Origin: Microbacterium arabinogalactanolyticum
Lineage (GTDB): Bacteria; Actinomycetota; Actinomycetes; Actinomycetales; Microbacteriaceae
Direction: 5' to 3'
Assembly: GCF_030268005.1 (NCBI RefSeq)
Contig: NZ_BRZC01000007.1
Span: 372,001-436,000 of the forward strand
DNA length: 64,000 bases
Within the stretch, counting starts at the first letter, position 1. Each line of letters begins with the position of its first letter. A model generated the notes under the pieces. The model was given only the letters and a program-made list of their open reading frames with translations, was not told the origin of the DNA and did no database searches. The translations under genes were made by a program, and so were the position numbers. Shown in pieces: positions 35,375 through 43,639 of the stretch.

Positions 35375-35566
35375 GGTCACTCCTTACGTGTACGGATGCC
35401 GCGCGGCTGCGTGGCATCGACCTCGACCGCCCGCATGAAAAGCAAAAACGCCCCGGCGCAAGCGCACGGAGCGTGAAACCCTCTGTGTCACCTGCGCGGG
35501 CCCCTGCTGAGCAGTGCTTCGATCCTCGTGCTCGCGCACGACGATGACCGGCGGTCTTCGGTTGCC
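35375..35566 (-). ncRNA. Ribosomal protein L10 leader with attenuator
   Basis: The leader of rplJ starts after a -10 TAAGCT (about 35572-35577) near 35566. It has the L10-leader marks: ACCGAAGACCGCCGGTC near its 5' end and the kink-turn region CAGCAGGGGC then GCGCAGGTGACACAG that binds L10-(L12)4. Later, ACGC-t-CCG-t-GCGC pairs with GCGC-CGG-g-GCGT followed by TTTTTG (35441-35474), an intrinsic terminator ahead of the RBS. When L10 is in excess the leader likely ends transcription early. Assigned by motif memory. Confidence 0.75.
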
Positions 35567-35628
35567 CCCAGCTTACGGCATCCGCCCCTCTCCCCCAAAT
35601 CCACCCGCTCCCCCACCTCCTACCTGCA

Positions 35629-35708
35629 TCCTCGCCCCTGCTGGGCTACCTCGCCCCTGCTCGTTCACGTAACTGAGCAGGGGCGAAGTAGCTGAACAGG
35701 GGCGAGGA
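35629..35708. repeat. 80-nt double inverted repeat (A-A-A'-A' layout)
   Basis: Outer arms TCCTCGCCCCTG (35629-35640) and CAGGGGCGAGGA (35697-35708); inner arms TCGCCCCTGCTC (35651-35662) and GAGCAGGGGCGA (35675-35686); GCTAC/GTAGC pairs between them. The same core word thus occurs twice in each orientation. It lies between the divergent rplJ leader and the exonuclease gene. The layout equals that of the two 79-nt repeats at 48.3 and 51.9 kb, but the sequence is different. The rest of this intergenic stretch (35567-35628 and 35709-35815) is C-rich or purine-rich with no gene. Confidence 0.75.
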
Positions 35709-35815
35709 CGAAACGAGAGACAGCACCGGGGAGCGGCACGGGAGGATGGCGCGAGCCGACGCGAAGGCGGCGTGGGAGTGCGGGGAGGGTGGGAGGCGGG
35801 GCGTAGGGTCGAAGG

Positions 35816-36493
35816 GTGACACCGGAACTCGAAGCGCGCATCATCGCGGACTCCCGCGATCGGGTCGCGTGGCTTCGGGCACGGGCGCGCGGGATCACCG
35901 CGACCGACGTCGCGGGTCTCTCCGGAGAGGCCTCCATCATCCGTGCGGCGGATGCCAAGCTCGGGCACGGTCCGCGCTTCGGGGGGAACGCCTACACCGA
36001 TCACGGCCGTCGCCGCGAGCCGGAGATCGCCGCCTGGGTCGCGGCGACCCACGGCATCCTGCCCTCCTCCGCCCTGTTCCGCGCCGAGATCGAGCAGCGC
36101 CACCTCGCCACGCCCGACGGCGTCTGCGTCGACGGGGAGGGCCGCGTGCTGCTCGCCGAGATCAAGACCACCAACAAGTCCTGGGCCACCATCCCGCGCA
36201 CCTATCTGCGCCAGGTGTGGTGGCAGCAGTACGTGCTCGGGGCCGAGCGGACGCTGTTCGTCTGGGAGGAGCACGTCGACTTCCAGCCGATCCACGACGA
36301 GCCCAAGAGCGTGTGGATCGAACGCGACGACAAGGAGATCGGCCGCCTCGTGGGGCTCGCCAACCGCCTGATCGACGAGCTGTACCACCGTACGACCGGC
36401 CAGACGCCTCCTGCGCGCGGTCCCATCGCGCCCAACCGCCGGGATGCCCTGCGCGAGCGCGACATGTTCCGCGCCCTCGCCCTGTCCGACTGA
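35816..36493 (+). CDS. YqaJ/lambda-exonuclease-type recombinase nuclease
   Basis: 225 residues from GTG 35816, six bases after -10 TAGGGT (35804-35809), so leaderless. The PD-(D/E)XK nuclease core is visible: RGITATDVAGLSG (alpha-helix with the conserved ITATD), GRRREPEIAAW with the metal-linked Glu, then PDGVCVDGEGRVLLAEIKTT, where D, E and K are the catalytic residues (about residues 100-120), and RQVWWQQYVLGAE. Such 5'-3' exonucleases process double-strand ends for recombination and usually come from phages with a RecT/Bet partner. No partner or other phage gene is near; a chromosomal housekeeping variant is likely. Confidence 0.8.
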   Translation: MTPELEARIIADSRDRVAWLRARARGITATDVAGLSGEASIIRAADAKLGHGPRFGGNAYTDHGRRREPEIAAWVAATHGILPSSALFRAEIEQRHLATPDGVCVDGEGRVLLAEIKTTNKSWATIPRTYLRQVWWQQYVLGAERTLFVWEEHVDFQPIHDEPKSVWIERDDKEIGRLVGLANRLIDELYHRTTGQTPPARGPIAPNRRDALRERDMFRALALSD

Positions 36494-36534
36494 GGCCCCT
36501 CGGGCCGAGGCCATCCCGCCGCAGGGCCGGTCTC

Positions 36535-37002
36535 TCACGCGGTGGAGCGCTCGCGCTCCCTCACCCTGCGGCGCACGCGCAGATCCCCGAGGAGCATCGG
36601 GATCCAGGCCACGGCGCACAGCGCGGCCACGATCAGCGCGATCGTCGTCACGACCATCGGCGCGGTCACCGAGCCCTCCGGTGAGAAGCCCGCCTCGACG
36701 GCGTCGAGCACACCCATCCGGAAGAACCAGGCCGGCAGGGCGATCGTGATCGCGGGTCCGATCAGACCGACCGCGTATCCGCTGAGCAGCACCGCGCCGA
36801 CCGTTCCCAGCAGAGCCAGCGGCATGGCGAACGACCGCGGGTCATTCGTCGCGCAGCTTCCGCCGCCGCAGTCCCAGTCCATCTGGTCGGCGGTGTACGC
36901 GAACGTGTACGCCGCCCAGGTCGCGACGGCCACCAGGACGATGGCACCCACCGCCGCGAGCACCTTGCGGTTTCCCCTCACGAACGGCTTCACACGAACC
37001 AT
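36535..37002 (-). CDS. Small multi-pass membrane protein of unknown function
   Basis: 155 residues from the ATG at 37000-37002 (start uncertain; in-frame options run from 37044 to a GTG four codons later). Basic N terminus RVKPFVRGNRKVLAAVG leads to a first membrane helix, a short outside loop with two cysteines (WDCGGGSCATN), and three more helices, ending with a very basic cytoplasmic tail (RVRRRVRERERS). No family recognised. It converges on the exonuclease gene. Confidence 0.6.
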   Translation of the reverse strand: MVRVKPFVRGNRKVLAAVGAIVLVAVATWAAYTFAYTADQMDWDCGGGSCATNDPRSFAMPLALLGTVGAVLLSGYAVGLIGPAITIALPAWFFRMGVLDAVEAGFSPEGSVTAPMVVTTIALIVAALCAVAWIPMLLGDLRVRRRVRERERSTA

Positions 37003-37040
37003 CCTATGAATGGCCGGAGGCTTCGACGAACCGGCGAGCT

Positions 37041-37928
37041 TCACAGCGGTGCGAGCACGCGGCGCGCCTCGGCCGCCACCTCAGAGGCGATCGCGTCGAG
37101 CAGCGGCGAACGCAGGTTCCACTGCTGCCAGTACAGCGGCACCCGGATGAGCGGATCACCGAGCGACACCAGGGTGTCCGAGACGTGCGGCGCGGGGATG
37201 AGGCCCCACCCCAGCCCGAGTCGCACCGCCTCGGAGAAGTCGTGGGAGGCCGGCACGTAGTGCCGCGGCACCGACCAGGGGTCCACTCCCCTGGCCCTCA
37301 GCCAGCCCTGCTGCAGCGCGTCGCGCCGGTCGAAGTCCACGAACGGCGCGAGCTGCAGAGCATCGGACGTCACACCGTCCGGGAACCAGCGCGCCACGTA
37401 GTCGGCCGTCGCCATCGCGCGGTACTCCAGCACGCCCAGAGGCGTGACGGCGCTGCCGCCCACGGGCTCGGCCTCACTGGTGACGGCCGCCATCACCTCA
37501 CCCGACTCCAGCATCCGCGCGGTGTAGTCCTGGTCGTCGCGGTGCAGGTCGACGTCGATCGGATGCTGTCGCGCGACGCGCGCGAGCGGCGCGAGGAACC
37601 ACGACGCCATCGAGTCGGCGTTCACCGCGAGCGGCACACGCACGCGCGTCGCCCTGGCGGCATCCGCGTCGCCGAGCCCGAACGCGGCGACCGTGTCGTG
37701 CTCGAGCAGCTCGACCTGCCTCGCCAGCCGCACGAGCGCTTCACCAGCCTCGGTCGCACGCACCGGACGGGAGCGCACCAGCACGGCACGACCGATCTGC
37801 ACCTCCAGCGCCTTGATCCGCTGGCTGACCGCGGACTGCGTGATGTGCAACCGGCGGGCAGCCGCCTCGAAGCTGCCCTCGTCCACGACAGCGGCCACGG
37901 TCGCCGCGAGCTGAGCATCGATCCTCAT
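37041..37928 (-). CDS. lysG: LysR-type regulator of lysine/arginine export (LysG/ArgP)
   Basis: 295 residues from ATG 37928, seven bases after -10 TAGCAT, so leaderless. HTH LAATVAAVVDEGSFEAAARR with LHITQSAVSQRIKALE; effector domain with LPLAVNADSMASWFLAPLA-type segment and PHVSDTLVSLGDPLIRVPLYWQQWNLRSP (in parts). Divergent from a LysE exporter exactly as in Corynebacterium glutamicum lysG-lysE, where LysG activates lysE when lysine or arginine is high. Confidence 0.9.
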   Translation of the reverse strand: MRIDAQLAATVAAVVDEGSFEAAARRLHITQSAVSQRIKALEVQIGRAVLVRSRPVRATEAGEALVRLARQVELLEHDTVAAFGLGDADAARATRVRVPLAVNADSMASWFLAPLARVARQHPIDVDLHRDDQDYTARMLESGEVMAAVTSEAEPVGGSAVTPLGVLEYRAMATADYVARWFPDGVTSDALQLAPFVDFDRRDALQQGWLRARGVDPWSVPRHYVPASHDFSEAVRLGLGWGLIPAPHVSDTLVSLGDPLIRVPLYWQQWNLRSPLLDAIASEVAAEARRVLAPL

Positions 37929-37998
37929 ATCAGTCATGCTAATGGTAGAGCAGTTCTCTTCGCTGGCGCTGATACCCTCGCACGCCTAACGTGGAGAC

Positions 37999-38664
37999 GT
38001 GCTCACCCTGCTCTCCGGCCTCGGCCTCATGTTCTCGCTCATCATCGCCGTCGGCGCCCAGAACGTGTTCGTGCTGCGCCAGGGTCTGCGCCGCGAGCAC
38101 GTGCTGCCCGTCGTGCTGATCTGCGCGGCATCCGACGCCCTGCTGGTGGTCGCCGGAACCGCCGGCCTGGGCTATCTGATCGGCCAGCTCCCCTGGCTGC
38201 TCGTCGCCGCCCGCTGGCTGGGCGGCATCTCGCTCGTGGTGTACGGCATCTACGCCGCGCGCCGCGCCTGGGGGTCGAACGGCGAGTCGCTCGTCGCGGA
38301 CGCCTCGCCCGCCGCGGATGCTGAGGGCGGATCGCGCACAGGGGGCACGGCAACGGCCACGCGATCACGCCTGGCGACCGTGGTCATCGCGACGCTGGCC
38401 TTCACGTACCTGAACCCCAACGTCTACCTCGACACCGTGCTGCTGGTCGGCTCGATCGCCGCCACGCACGGCGATCAGCGCTGGCTGTTCGCCGCCGGCG
38501 CGATCCTGGCGAGCATCACCTGGTTCTTCGCGCTCGGCTTCGGCGCCCGGCACCTGGGACGCTGGCTGCGCACCCCGCGCGCCTGGCGCATCCTGGACAC
38601 CGGCATCGCCGTGCTGCTGGTGGTCATGGGCGTCCTGCTGGTACTCCCCGTGTTCACCGGCTGA
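37999..38664 (+). CDS. lysE: LysE/ArgO family basic amino acid exporter
   Basis: 221 residues from GTG 37999, six bases after -10 TAACGT (37987-37992). Membrane protein with GLGLMFSLIIAVGAQNVFVLRQGLRREHV at the N terminus (given in part), the conserved A-F-T-Y-L-N-P-N-V-Y-L-D-T motif in TATLAFTYLNPNVYLDTV-like context, and about six helices. The central loop (about residues 95-120) is Gly/Ala/Ser-rich. Exports L-lysine/L-arginine. Ends exactly where the DUF1801 gene ends on the other strand. Confidence 0.9.
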   Translation: MLTLLSGLGLMFSLIIAVGAQNVFVLRQGLRREHVLPVVLICAASDALLVVAGTAGLGYLIGQLPWLLVAARWLGGISLVVYGIYAARRAWGSNGESLVADASPAADAEGGSRTGGTATATRSRLATVVIATLAFTYLNPNVYLDTVLLVGSIAATHGDQRWLFAAGAILASITWFFALGFGARHLGRWLRTPRAWRILDTGIAVLLVVMGVLLVLPVFTG

Positions 38665-39024
38665 TCAGCGACCCTCGATCTCCGAGATCCGGAAGAGGAT
38701 GAGGTCGCGGATGAGGGCTTCGGGAGGTTCCGAGCCGGGGTCGATGCGGATCGCACCCGTGCTGGCCTCGACGCCGGGAATCCCGGTGACCGCTCCGGCC
38801 ACGGCGGCGACGGCGGCGGAGCTGAAGGGATAGACGCCGATGTGGGTCTTCGTCCGGATCGCGGAGATTAGCGCCTTGCCGCGCAGCTTGAGTGCGGGCA
38901 TCCGGTATCCCGTGCCCTGCTCGGCATCCGGCGCCAAGTCCCGCGCTATCGCGTAGATCCGCGTCAGCGACGCAAGATCCGCCTCGTCGGTCACCGTGCT
39001 CAAGTACTCGTCGACAGCTCCCAT
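38665..39024 (-). CDS. DUF1801 (YdhG-like) domain protein
   Basis: 119 residues. MGAVDEYLSTVTDEADLASL, then GYRMPALKLRGKALISAIRTKTHIGVYPFSS (in part) and IRDLILFRISEIEGR fit the DUF1801/iron-chaperone-like fold. Function unknown. Its stop directly abuts the lysE stop with no bases between. It precedes the rplA terminator region on the minus strand but is probably a separate transcript. Confidence 0.75.
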   Translation of the reverse strand: MGAVDEYLSTVTDEADLASLTRIYAIARDLAPDAEQGTGYRMPALKLRGKALISAIRTKTHIGVYPFSSAAVAAVAGAVTGIPGVEASTGAIRIDPGSEPPEALIRDLILFRISEIEGR

Positions 39025-39056
39025 GCGCTCATCCTGGCATCCGCCGGACGCACGCA

Positions 39057-39091
39057 GAAGGCCCCCGCCGGCGAACCGGTCGGGGGCCTTC
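39057..39091 (-). terminator. rplKA terminator
   Basis: GAAGGCCCCCG (39057-39067) pairs with CGGGGGCCTTC (39081-39091), with an inner CCGG pair and loop CGAA, just 16 bases after the rplA stop. A very stable hairpin; the flanking T run is weak. Ends the rplK-rplA transcript. Confidence 0.8.
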
Positions 39092-39107
39092 GTGAAGACG
39101 ATCAGCC

Positions 39108-39797
39108 TCAGATGGCGTTGACGTCCAGCGGGATGCCGGGGCCGAACGTGGTCGACACGGCGCCCTTCTGGATGTAACGGCCCTTCGAGCTCGACGGCTT
39201 CAGACGCACGATCTCCTCGAGAGCGGCCTTGACGTTCTCGTCGAGCTGCTCAGCGGTGAAGGAGGCCTTGCCGACGATGAAGTGCACGTTGGCGTGCTTG
39301 TCGACGCGGAACTCGATCTTGCCGCCCTTGATCTCCTCCACGGCCTTGGCCGGGTTGGGGGTCACGGTGCCGGTCTTCGGGTTCGGCATCAGGCCGCGGG
39401 GGCCGAGCACCTTACCCAGACGACCGACCTGGCCCATGAGCTCGGGGGTCGACACGGCTGCGTCGAAGTCGGTCCAGCCTGCGGCGACCTTCTCGATCAG
39501 CTCGCTGCCACCGACCTCGTCGGCGCCGGCGGCGATGGCGGCCTCAGCAGCCGGGCCGTTGGCGAACACGATGACGCGGGCGGTCTTGCCGGTGCCGTGC
39601 GGGAGCATGACGGTGCCGCGCACCATCTGGTCGGCCTTGCGCGGGTCGACGGAGAGCTTCAGCGCGACCTCGACGGTCGAGTCGAACTTCGCCGAACCGG
39701 TCTCCTTCGCGAGAGCCACGGCCTCGGTCGGAGTGTAGAAACGGTCTGCCTCGATCTTCGCGAGGGCAGCCTGGTATGCCTTGGACTTGGTAGCCAT
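39108..39797 (-). CDS. rplA: 50S ribosomal protein L1
   Basis: 229 residues from ATG 39797 (11 bases after the rplK stop, GGGAG upstream). Recognised by [40 protein letters not shown] (in part), [21 protein letters not shown] (in part) and [10 protein letters not shown]. Binds 23S rRNA at the E site and can repress rplKA translation. rplK-rplA is its own unit here, ending at a strong hairpin. Confidence 0.97.
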   Translation of the reverse strand: MATKSKAYQAALAKIEADRFYTPTEAVALAKETGSAKFDSTVEVALKLSVDPRKADQMVRGTVMLPHGTGKTARVIVFANGPAAEAAIAAGADEVGGSELIEKVAAGWTDFDAAVSTPELMGQVGRLGKVLGPRGLMPNPKTGTVTPNPAKAVEEIKGGKIEFRVDKHANVHFIVGKASFTAEQLDENVKAALEEIVRLKPSSSKGRYIQKGAVSTTFGPGIPLDVNAI

Positions 39798-39808
39798 TGT
39801 TATCTCCC

Positions 39809-40240
39809 TCAGCCCTCGACCGTGATGCCCATGGAGCGGGCGGTTCCGGCGATGATCTTCGACGCGGCGTCGATGTCGTTCGCGTTCAGGTCGGCCTGCT
39901 TCTGCTCGGCGATCGCGCGGACCTGGTCCATCGTGATCTTCGCGACCTTGACGGTGTGCGGGGTCGCGGAGCCCTTGGGGACGCCTGCGGCCTTCTTGAT
40001 CAACTCGGCTGCCGGCGGGGTCTTCAGGATGAACGTGAAGCTGCGGTCCTCGTAGACGGTGATCTCCACGGGGATGACGTTGCCGCGCTGCGACTCGGTC
40101 GCGGCGTTGTACGCCTTGCAGAACTCCATGATGTTGACGCCATGCTGACCGAGCGCGGGGCCGATCGGCGGCGCCGGGTTGGCTGCACCGGCGTTGATCT
40201 GAAGCTTGATCAGGCCGGTCACCTTCTTCTTCGGTGCCAT
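39809..40240 (-). CDS. rplK: 50S ribosomal protein L11
   Basis: 143 residues from ATG 40240 with AAAGGAAAG upstream. [18 protein letters not shown], the L11 loop [19 protein letters not shown] (in part) and the C-terminal [19 protein letters not shown] are as expected. Component of the GTPase-associated centre. Normally preceded by nusG; here 1.7 kb with a WYL regulator and VOC gene comes between. Confidence 0.97.
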
Positions 40241-40359
40241 TCTCTTTCCTTTCATCGAGCGGATGCCCGGGGGCATCCCTCTCCCGCAGATCCGGCATCT
40301 CCGGACCGCGGTTCCGTCTGCGCGCACGCCGAAGGCGGCGCACAAACCACACAAGTCTA
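40241..40359 (-). promoter_or_regulatory. rplK promoter and leader
   Basis: A -10 box TAGACT (plus-strand 40354-40359) shows that rplKA has its own promoter with a leader of roughly 105 bases. The leader can form GCGC-a-CGCC/GGCG-GCGC near 40322-40341 and GGATGCC/GGCATCC near 40260-40277, the second close to the RBS. These could serve L1 autoregulation; this is inference. Confidence 0.5.
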
Positions 40360-40382
40360 CCGGATCGGAGCGGATGCTGCGC

Positions 40383-41354
40383 TCACGCGTACCGCTCGAC
40401 GATCCTCTCCCCGAGACGGCGCAGCTCGTCGCGCACCTCGGGCGGCCCGAGCACCTCCGCGACGCTCGTCCAGCCCGCGAGCTGCTCGGCGAGTGCATCG
40501 ATGCGATGAGCGCTGACCTCCACGGCCGCGCGTCCCTCGGCATCCGGCTCCCCCTCCAGCATCCGCGCCTGCGCGCCGAATCGATCGGTCAGCGCTCGCA
40601 CCGCCCACGGCTGCACGCGCAGGGTCGCGCGCACCGATCCCCGCAGGTCCTCGACGCGCTCGACCATGCGCGCCCATTCTCCCGCGAGGTCGAAGCCGTC
40701 CGGCGCAGCACCGGGGACGGCGAGGGCGGATGCCGAGAGCACGCGATCCACGCGGTAGGTGCGCAGTCGCTCGGCGTCCGCCGTCCCGGCCTCCGTGGCC
40801 GCCGGAGCTGCCAGCAGATACCAGCGCGCGCCGCGGCTGCCGACGACGAGCGGCACCAGCTCGCGGGTCACGACGCCCTGCGTGCCGTCGTACTCGATGC
40901 GCACCTGCCGTCGTGCGGCGATGGCCCGCTGCAGCGTGGTCACGGTCTCGGACACGGATGCCGGCTGCACCTCGCCCCACGGGATGTCGCGCACCGTGGC
41001 ATCCGCCACCCGCTGGGCACCCTCCCGGAACGGCGCGGGCATGGCGCGCACGAGTTTGCGGACCGCGGCGACGCGCTCGGGCTCCGCGCCCAGGCTCTGC
41101 GTCAGGCCGATGAGGAGTGACGTGACCTCGCCCTCGGTGAGGCCGGTCAGATCGGTGCGAGCGCCGCCGATCAGCCGCCACCCGCCGCCTCGCCCGCGAG
41201 TGGGGTAGATCGGCACGCCCGACATCGCCAGCGCATCGAGGTCGCGTCGTGCGGTCGGCACCGAGACCTCCAGCTCGCGCGCCAGCTCGGCAGCGGTGAC
41301 CTGGGGTCGCCCCTGCAGCAGGAGAAGAGCCTGGATGAGGCGGTCGGCGCGGAT
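40383..41354 (-). CDS. HTH-WYL domain transcriptional regulator (start codon unclear)
   Basis: About 320 residues. The HTH reads [20 protein letters not shown] then [20 protein letters not shown] (41350-41230), followed by the WYL region with [11 protein letters not shown] and a C-terminal WCX part. The first ATG/GTG/TTG in frame is a GTG at 41259-41261, inside the HTH. The frame is open back to a TGA at 41400-41402 but contains no standard start; ATC at 41352-41354 would give the usual M-R-A-D-R-L start. So either a rare start codon, a point mutation or a sequence error. WYL proteins sense ligands or DNA damage products. Divergent from the VOC gene over a 23-base palindrome. Confidence 0.75.
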   Translation of the reverse strand: MRADRLIQALLLLQGRPQVTAAELARELEVSVPTARRDLDALAMSGVPIYPTRGRGGGWRLIGGARTDLTGLTEGEVTSLLIGLTQSLGAEPERVAAVRKLVRAMPAPFREGAQRVADATVRDIPWGEVQPASVSETVTTLQRAIAARRQVRIEYDGTQGVVTRELVPLVVGSRGARWYLLAAPAATEAGTADAERLRTYRVDRVLSASALAVPGAAPDGFDLAGEWARMVERVEDLRGSVRATLRVQPWAVRALTDRFGAQARMLEGEPDAEGRAAVEVSAHRIDALAEQLAGWTSVAEVLGPPEVRDELRRLGERIVERYA

Positions 41355-41393
41355 GCGGAAGCTCGATTCGGAAGATTCTTCAGAGAGATTTTT

Positions 41394-41416
41394 AAGTGAT
41401 CAGAAGATGATCACTT
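41394..41416. promoter_or_regulatory. 23-base perfect palindrome between WYL and VOC genes
   Basis: AAGTGATCA (41394-41402), spacer GAAGA, TGATCACTT (41408-41416). Lies midway between the divergent genes in an AT-rich patch. It is the obvious operator for the WYL regulator. The spacer TTTTTAAGTGAT next to it may hold the -10 for the regulator. Confidence 0.7.
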
Positions 41417-41462
41417 CAGGTTCGAGCATAGAAGAACAAGCACCTCAGCAGAAGGAGAAATC

Positions 41463-41858
41463 ATGTTCCGTGGACTCGCCAACCTCAACCTCGTCGCCGT
41501 CGACATGGATGCAGCCGTCGAGTGGTACTCGACCGTGTTCGAGTCGGCTCCCTACTTCGTCCGCCCCGAACAGGGTCCCGCGCAGTACGCCGAGTGGCGC
41601 TTCGGCGATGACGAGGATGAGTTCGCCCTGATGGACGCGCGCTTCCGTCCGGCGCTCCCCCAGCCCGGCGGCGCCCTCATCAGCATGCACGTCGACGACA
41701 TCCAGGCCTCGTTCGACCGTCTGATCGGCCTCGGCGCCGTCGCCTTCGACCCGGTGACCCAGCGCGGCGAGGGCTGGTGGTCGGCATCCGTCAGCGATCC
41801 GTTCGGCAACCTGATCGGACTGATCCAGAGCCCGCACTGGGCCGCGCAGCACGCCTGA
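41463..41858 (+). CDS. VOC superfamily (glyoxalase/bleomycin-resistance-like) protein
   Basis: 131 residues, AAGGAG seven bases before ATG. One beta-alpha-beta-beta-beta pair: FRGLANLNLVAVDMDAAVEWYSTVF at the N terminus (in part), ALISMHVDDIQASFDRLIGLGA, and WSASVSDPFGNLIGLIQSP at the end. VOC proteins are metal-dependent lyases, dioxygenases or drug binders. Controlled with the divergent WYL gene, perhaps for detoxification. Substrate unknown. Confidence 0.85.
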   Translation: MFRGLANLNLVAVDMDAAVEWYSTVFESAPYFVRPEQGPAQYAEWRFGDDEDEFALMDARFRPALPQPGGALISMHVDDIQASFDRLIGLGAVAFDPVTQRGEGWWSASVSDPFGNLIGLIQSPHWAAQHA

Positions 41859-41874
41859 GCACCCCCGGACACGA

Positions 41875-41908
41875 AAGAACGGCCGCCCCGGAGGGGACGG
41901 CCGTTCTT
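41875..41908. terminator. Bidirectional terminator between VOC gene and nusG
   Basis: AAGAACGGCCG (41875-41885) pairs with CGGCCGTTCTT (41898-41908); CCCC/GGGG extends inward. Short A/T tracts on both sides make it work for both convergent genes. Confidence 0.85.
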
Positions 41909-41923
41909 CGTACGCGTGAAGCG

Positions 41924-42994
41924 TCAGAGCATCTTGGTGACCTGCTCGAACGACAGCTCGACGGGGGTCTCGCGCTCGAAGAGCGAGACGAGCACGGTGA
42001 GCTTGCCGGCGGCGGCGTTGATCTCGCTGATCGTGCCGGGAAGACCCGCGAACGAGCCCTCCTTGATCGTGATGGTCTCGCCGACCTCGAAGTCGACCTC
42101 GGCGGCCATCGGACGGGCCACGGCCACGCCGCCCTTGGCGGCGATGGACTTCGCGGTGGGGACGTCCTTCACCTCGACCAGCGACTTGAGCATGTTGAAC
42201 GCCTCTTCGAAGCGCAGCGGCGTCGGGTTGTGCGCGTTGCCAACGAAGCCGGTGACACCGGGCGTGTGGCGAACGACCGACCAGGTGTCCTCGTTCAGCT
42301 CCATGCGCACGAGCACGTAGCCCGGGATGCGCACGCGGGTGACCATCTTGCGCTGGCCGTTCTTGATCTCGACGACATCCTCCATCGGGACCTCGATCTG
42401 GTAGATCTCGTCCTCGACCTCGAGCGTCGACTTGCGCTGCTCGATGTTCGCCTTCACCTTGCGCTCGAAGCCGGCGTAGGAGTGGATGACGTACCACTTG
42501 CCGGGCAGCATCCGCAGGTCCATCCGGAAGGCCTCGTACGGGTCCTCCTCGGCGGCGTCCACCTCGGCGTCGGCCTCGGCGACGTCCGCGACGAACTCGG
42601 GATCGAGCGCCGGAGCGTCCTCCTCGCCGTTCACGTCGGGACCGTCGTAGGGAGTCACTTCCTCAGCGGCGGCAGCCGCCTCCTCGGCGGTGTCCTCCGC
42701 AACAGCGTCGTTGAGGACTTCGGCGGCTGCTTCGGACTCAGCTGCTTCGTCCAGGTTCAGAGCGTCGTTCACGATCGCGTCCGCCTCCGGGTCTTCGATG
42801 TCGATGTCGTCGATGTCGTCTTCGTACTCCTCGTCGGAGTCGTCGTCGCCCTCGAGATGAAGGGCGACGGTCTCCGCGGACGCCACCGACTGCTCCTGCT
42901 CGGCGAGGATGTTGCCCTCCTGGGCCTCATCCTCCTCGCTGGACTGCTCGGCCGCGGTGGCCCAGTCGGCGTCGTCGGAATATCGTTCAGACAC
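41924..42994 (-). CDS. nusG: Transcription termination/antitermination factor NusG
   Basis: 356 residues from GTG 42994. The NusG NGN domain begins near residue 170 ([20 protein letters not shown]), and the KOW domain is at the end ([20 protein letters not shown]). The first 165 residues are a highly acidic, Ala/Glu/Asp-rich extension ([21 protein letters not shown]) with no fold expected. Such acidic tails on NusG are common in actinobacteria but vary. Sixteen bases after secE. NusG binds RNA polymerase and couples with Rho and the ribosome. Confidence 0.95.
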   Translation of the reverse strand: MSERYSDDADWATAAEQSSEEDEAQEGNILAEQEQSVASAETVALHLEGDDDSDEEYEDDIDDIDIEDPEADAIVNDALNLDEAAESEAAAEVLNDAVAEDTAEEAAAAAEEVTPYDGPDVNGEEDAPALDPEFVADVAEADAEVDAAEEDPYEAFRMDLRMLPGKWYVIHSYAGFERKVKANIEQRKSTLEVEDEIYQIEVPMEDVVEIKNGQRKMVTRVRIPGYVLVRMELNEDTWSVVRHTPGVTGFVGNAHNPTPLRFEEAFNMLKSLVEVKDVPTAKSIAAKGGVAVARPMAAEVDFEVGETITIKEGSFAGLPGTISEINAAAGKLTVLVSLFERETPVELSFEQVTKML

Positions 42995-43010
42995 GTTGCT
43001 TACTTTCCGT

Positions 43011-43301
43011 TCACGGCGTGGGCACAGGTGCGTTCGTGCCGGGAACGCCGAACACGAGGTGGGTCACGAAGCCGAACAGCGAATCGAAGCCGTAGACCAG
43101 CCCCATCACGATCAGCACGAACACCAGCACCACCAGGGTGAACTTGATCAGCTCCTTGCGAGTCGGCGTGACGACCTTGCGGAGCTCGCTCATCACCTGC
43201 CGGAAGAACAGCGCGATCCGGCCGAAGAAGCCGAGCTGCTTGTCCCGCAGGGAGTACGGGCCCATTGCCACGGCATCGCCGCGAACGTCGTCCTGATCCA
43301 T
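43011..43301 (-). CDS. secE: Preprotein translocase subunit SecE
   Basis: 96 residues. A cytoplasmic amphipathic helix [19 protein letters not shown] leads into one membrane helix ([18 protein letters not shown]), the short actinobacterial form. Part of the SecYEG channel. Followed by nusG and preceded by tRNA-Trp, the standard order. Confidence 0.95.
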   Translation of the reverse strand: MDQDDVRGDAVAMGPYSLRDKQLGFFGRIALFFRQVMSELRKVVTPTRKELIKFTLVVLVFVLIVMGLVYGFDSLFGFVTHLVFGVPGTNAPVPTP

Positions 43302-43342
43302 CCCGCAAGTACCTTTCGTGAGTCAGCATGTGCGCTGACGCG

Positions 43343-43415
<73 letters not shown>

Positions 43416-43639
43416 AGAGACCGGATGGTCCCTGGGTCCGCGTCCTCCGTGTGCCGATCAGGGCACGGTGAAGGATGCAGACAACTGCCCCTCAAGTGTA
43501 CGGCATCCGATCGGCTGGGCCGAACCGAGCCGACATCCCGCGTGAGTCGCGCACCTCGGCAGCCCGCCGGATGCGGATCATCGCCCGTACTTCGGGCAGA
43601 CTTGAGGGCACTGATTTCCACACGGCCGGAGGGGGTCCC

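Noticed and set aside
35816..36493. Prophage remnant suggested by the YqaJ-type nuclease
   Set aside because: No other phage gene, integrase or attachment repeat nearby; the gene has its own leaderless promoter and normal composition.
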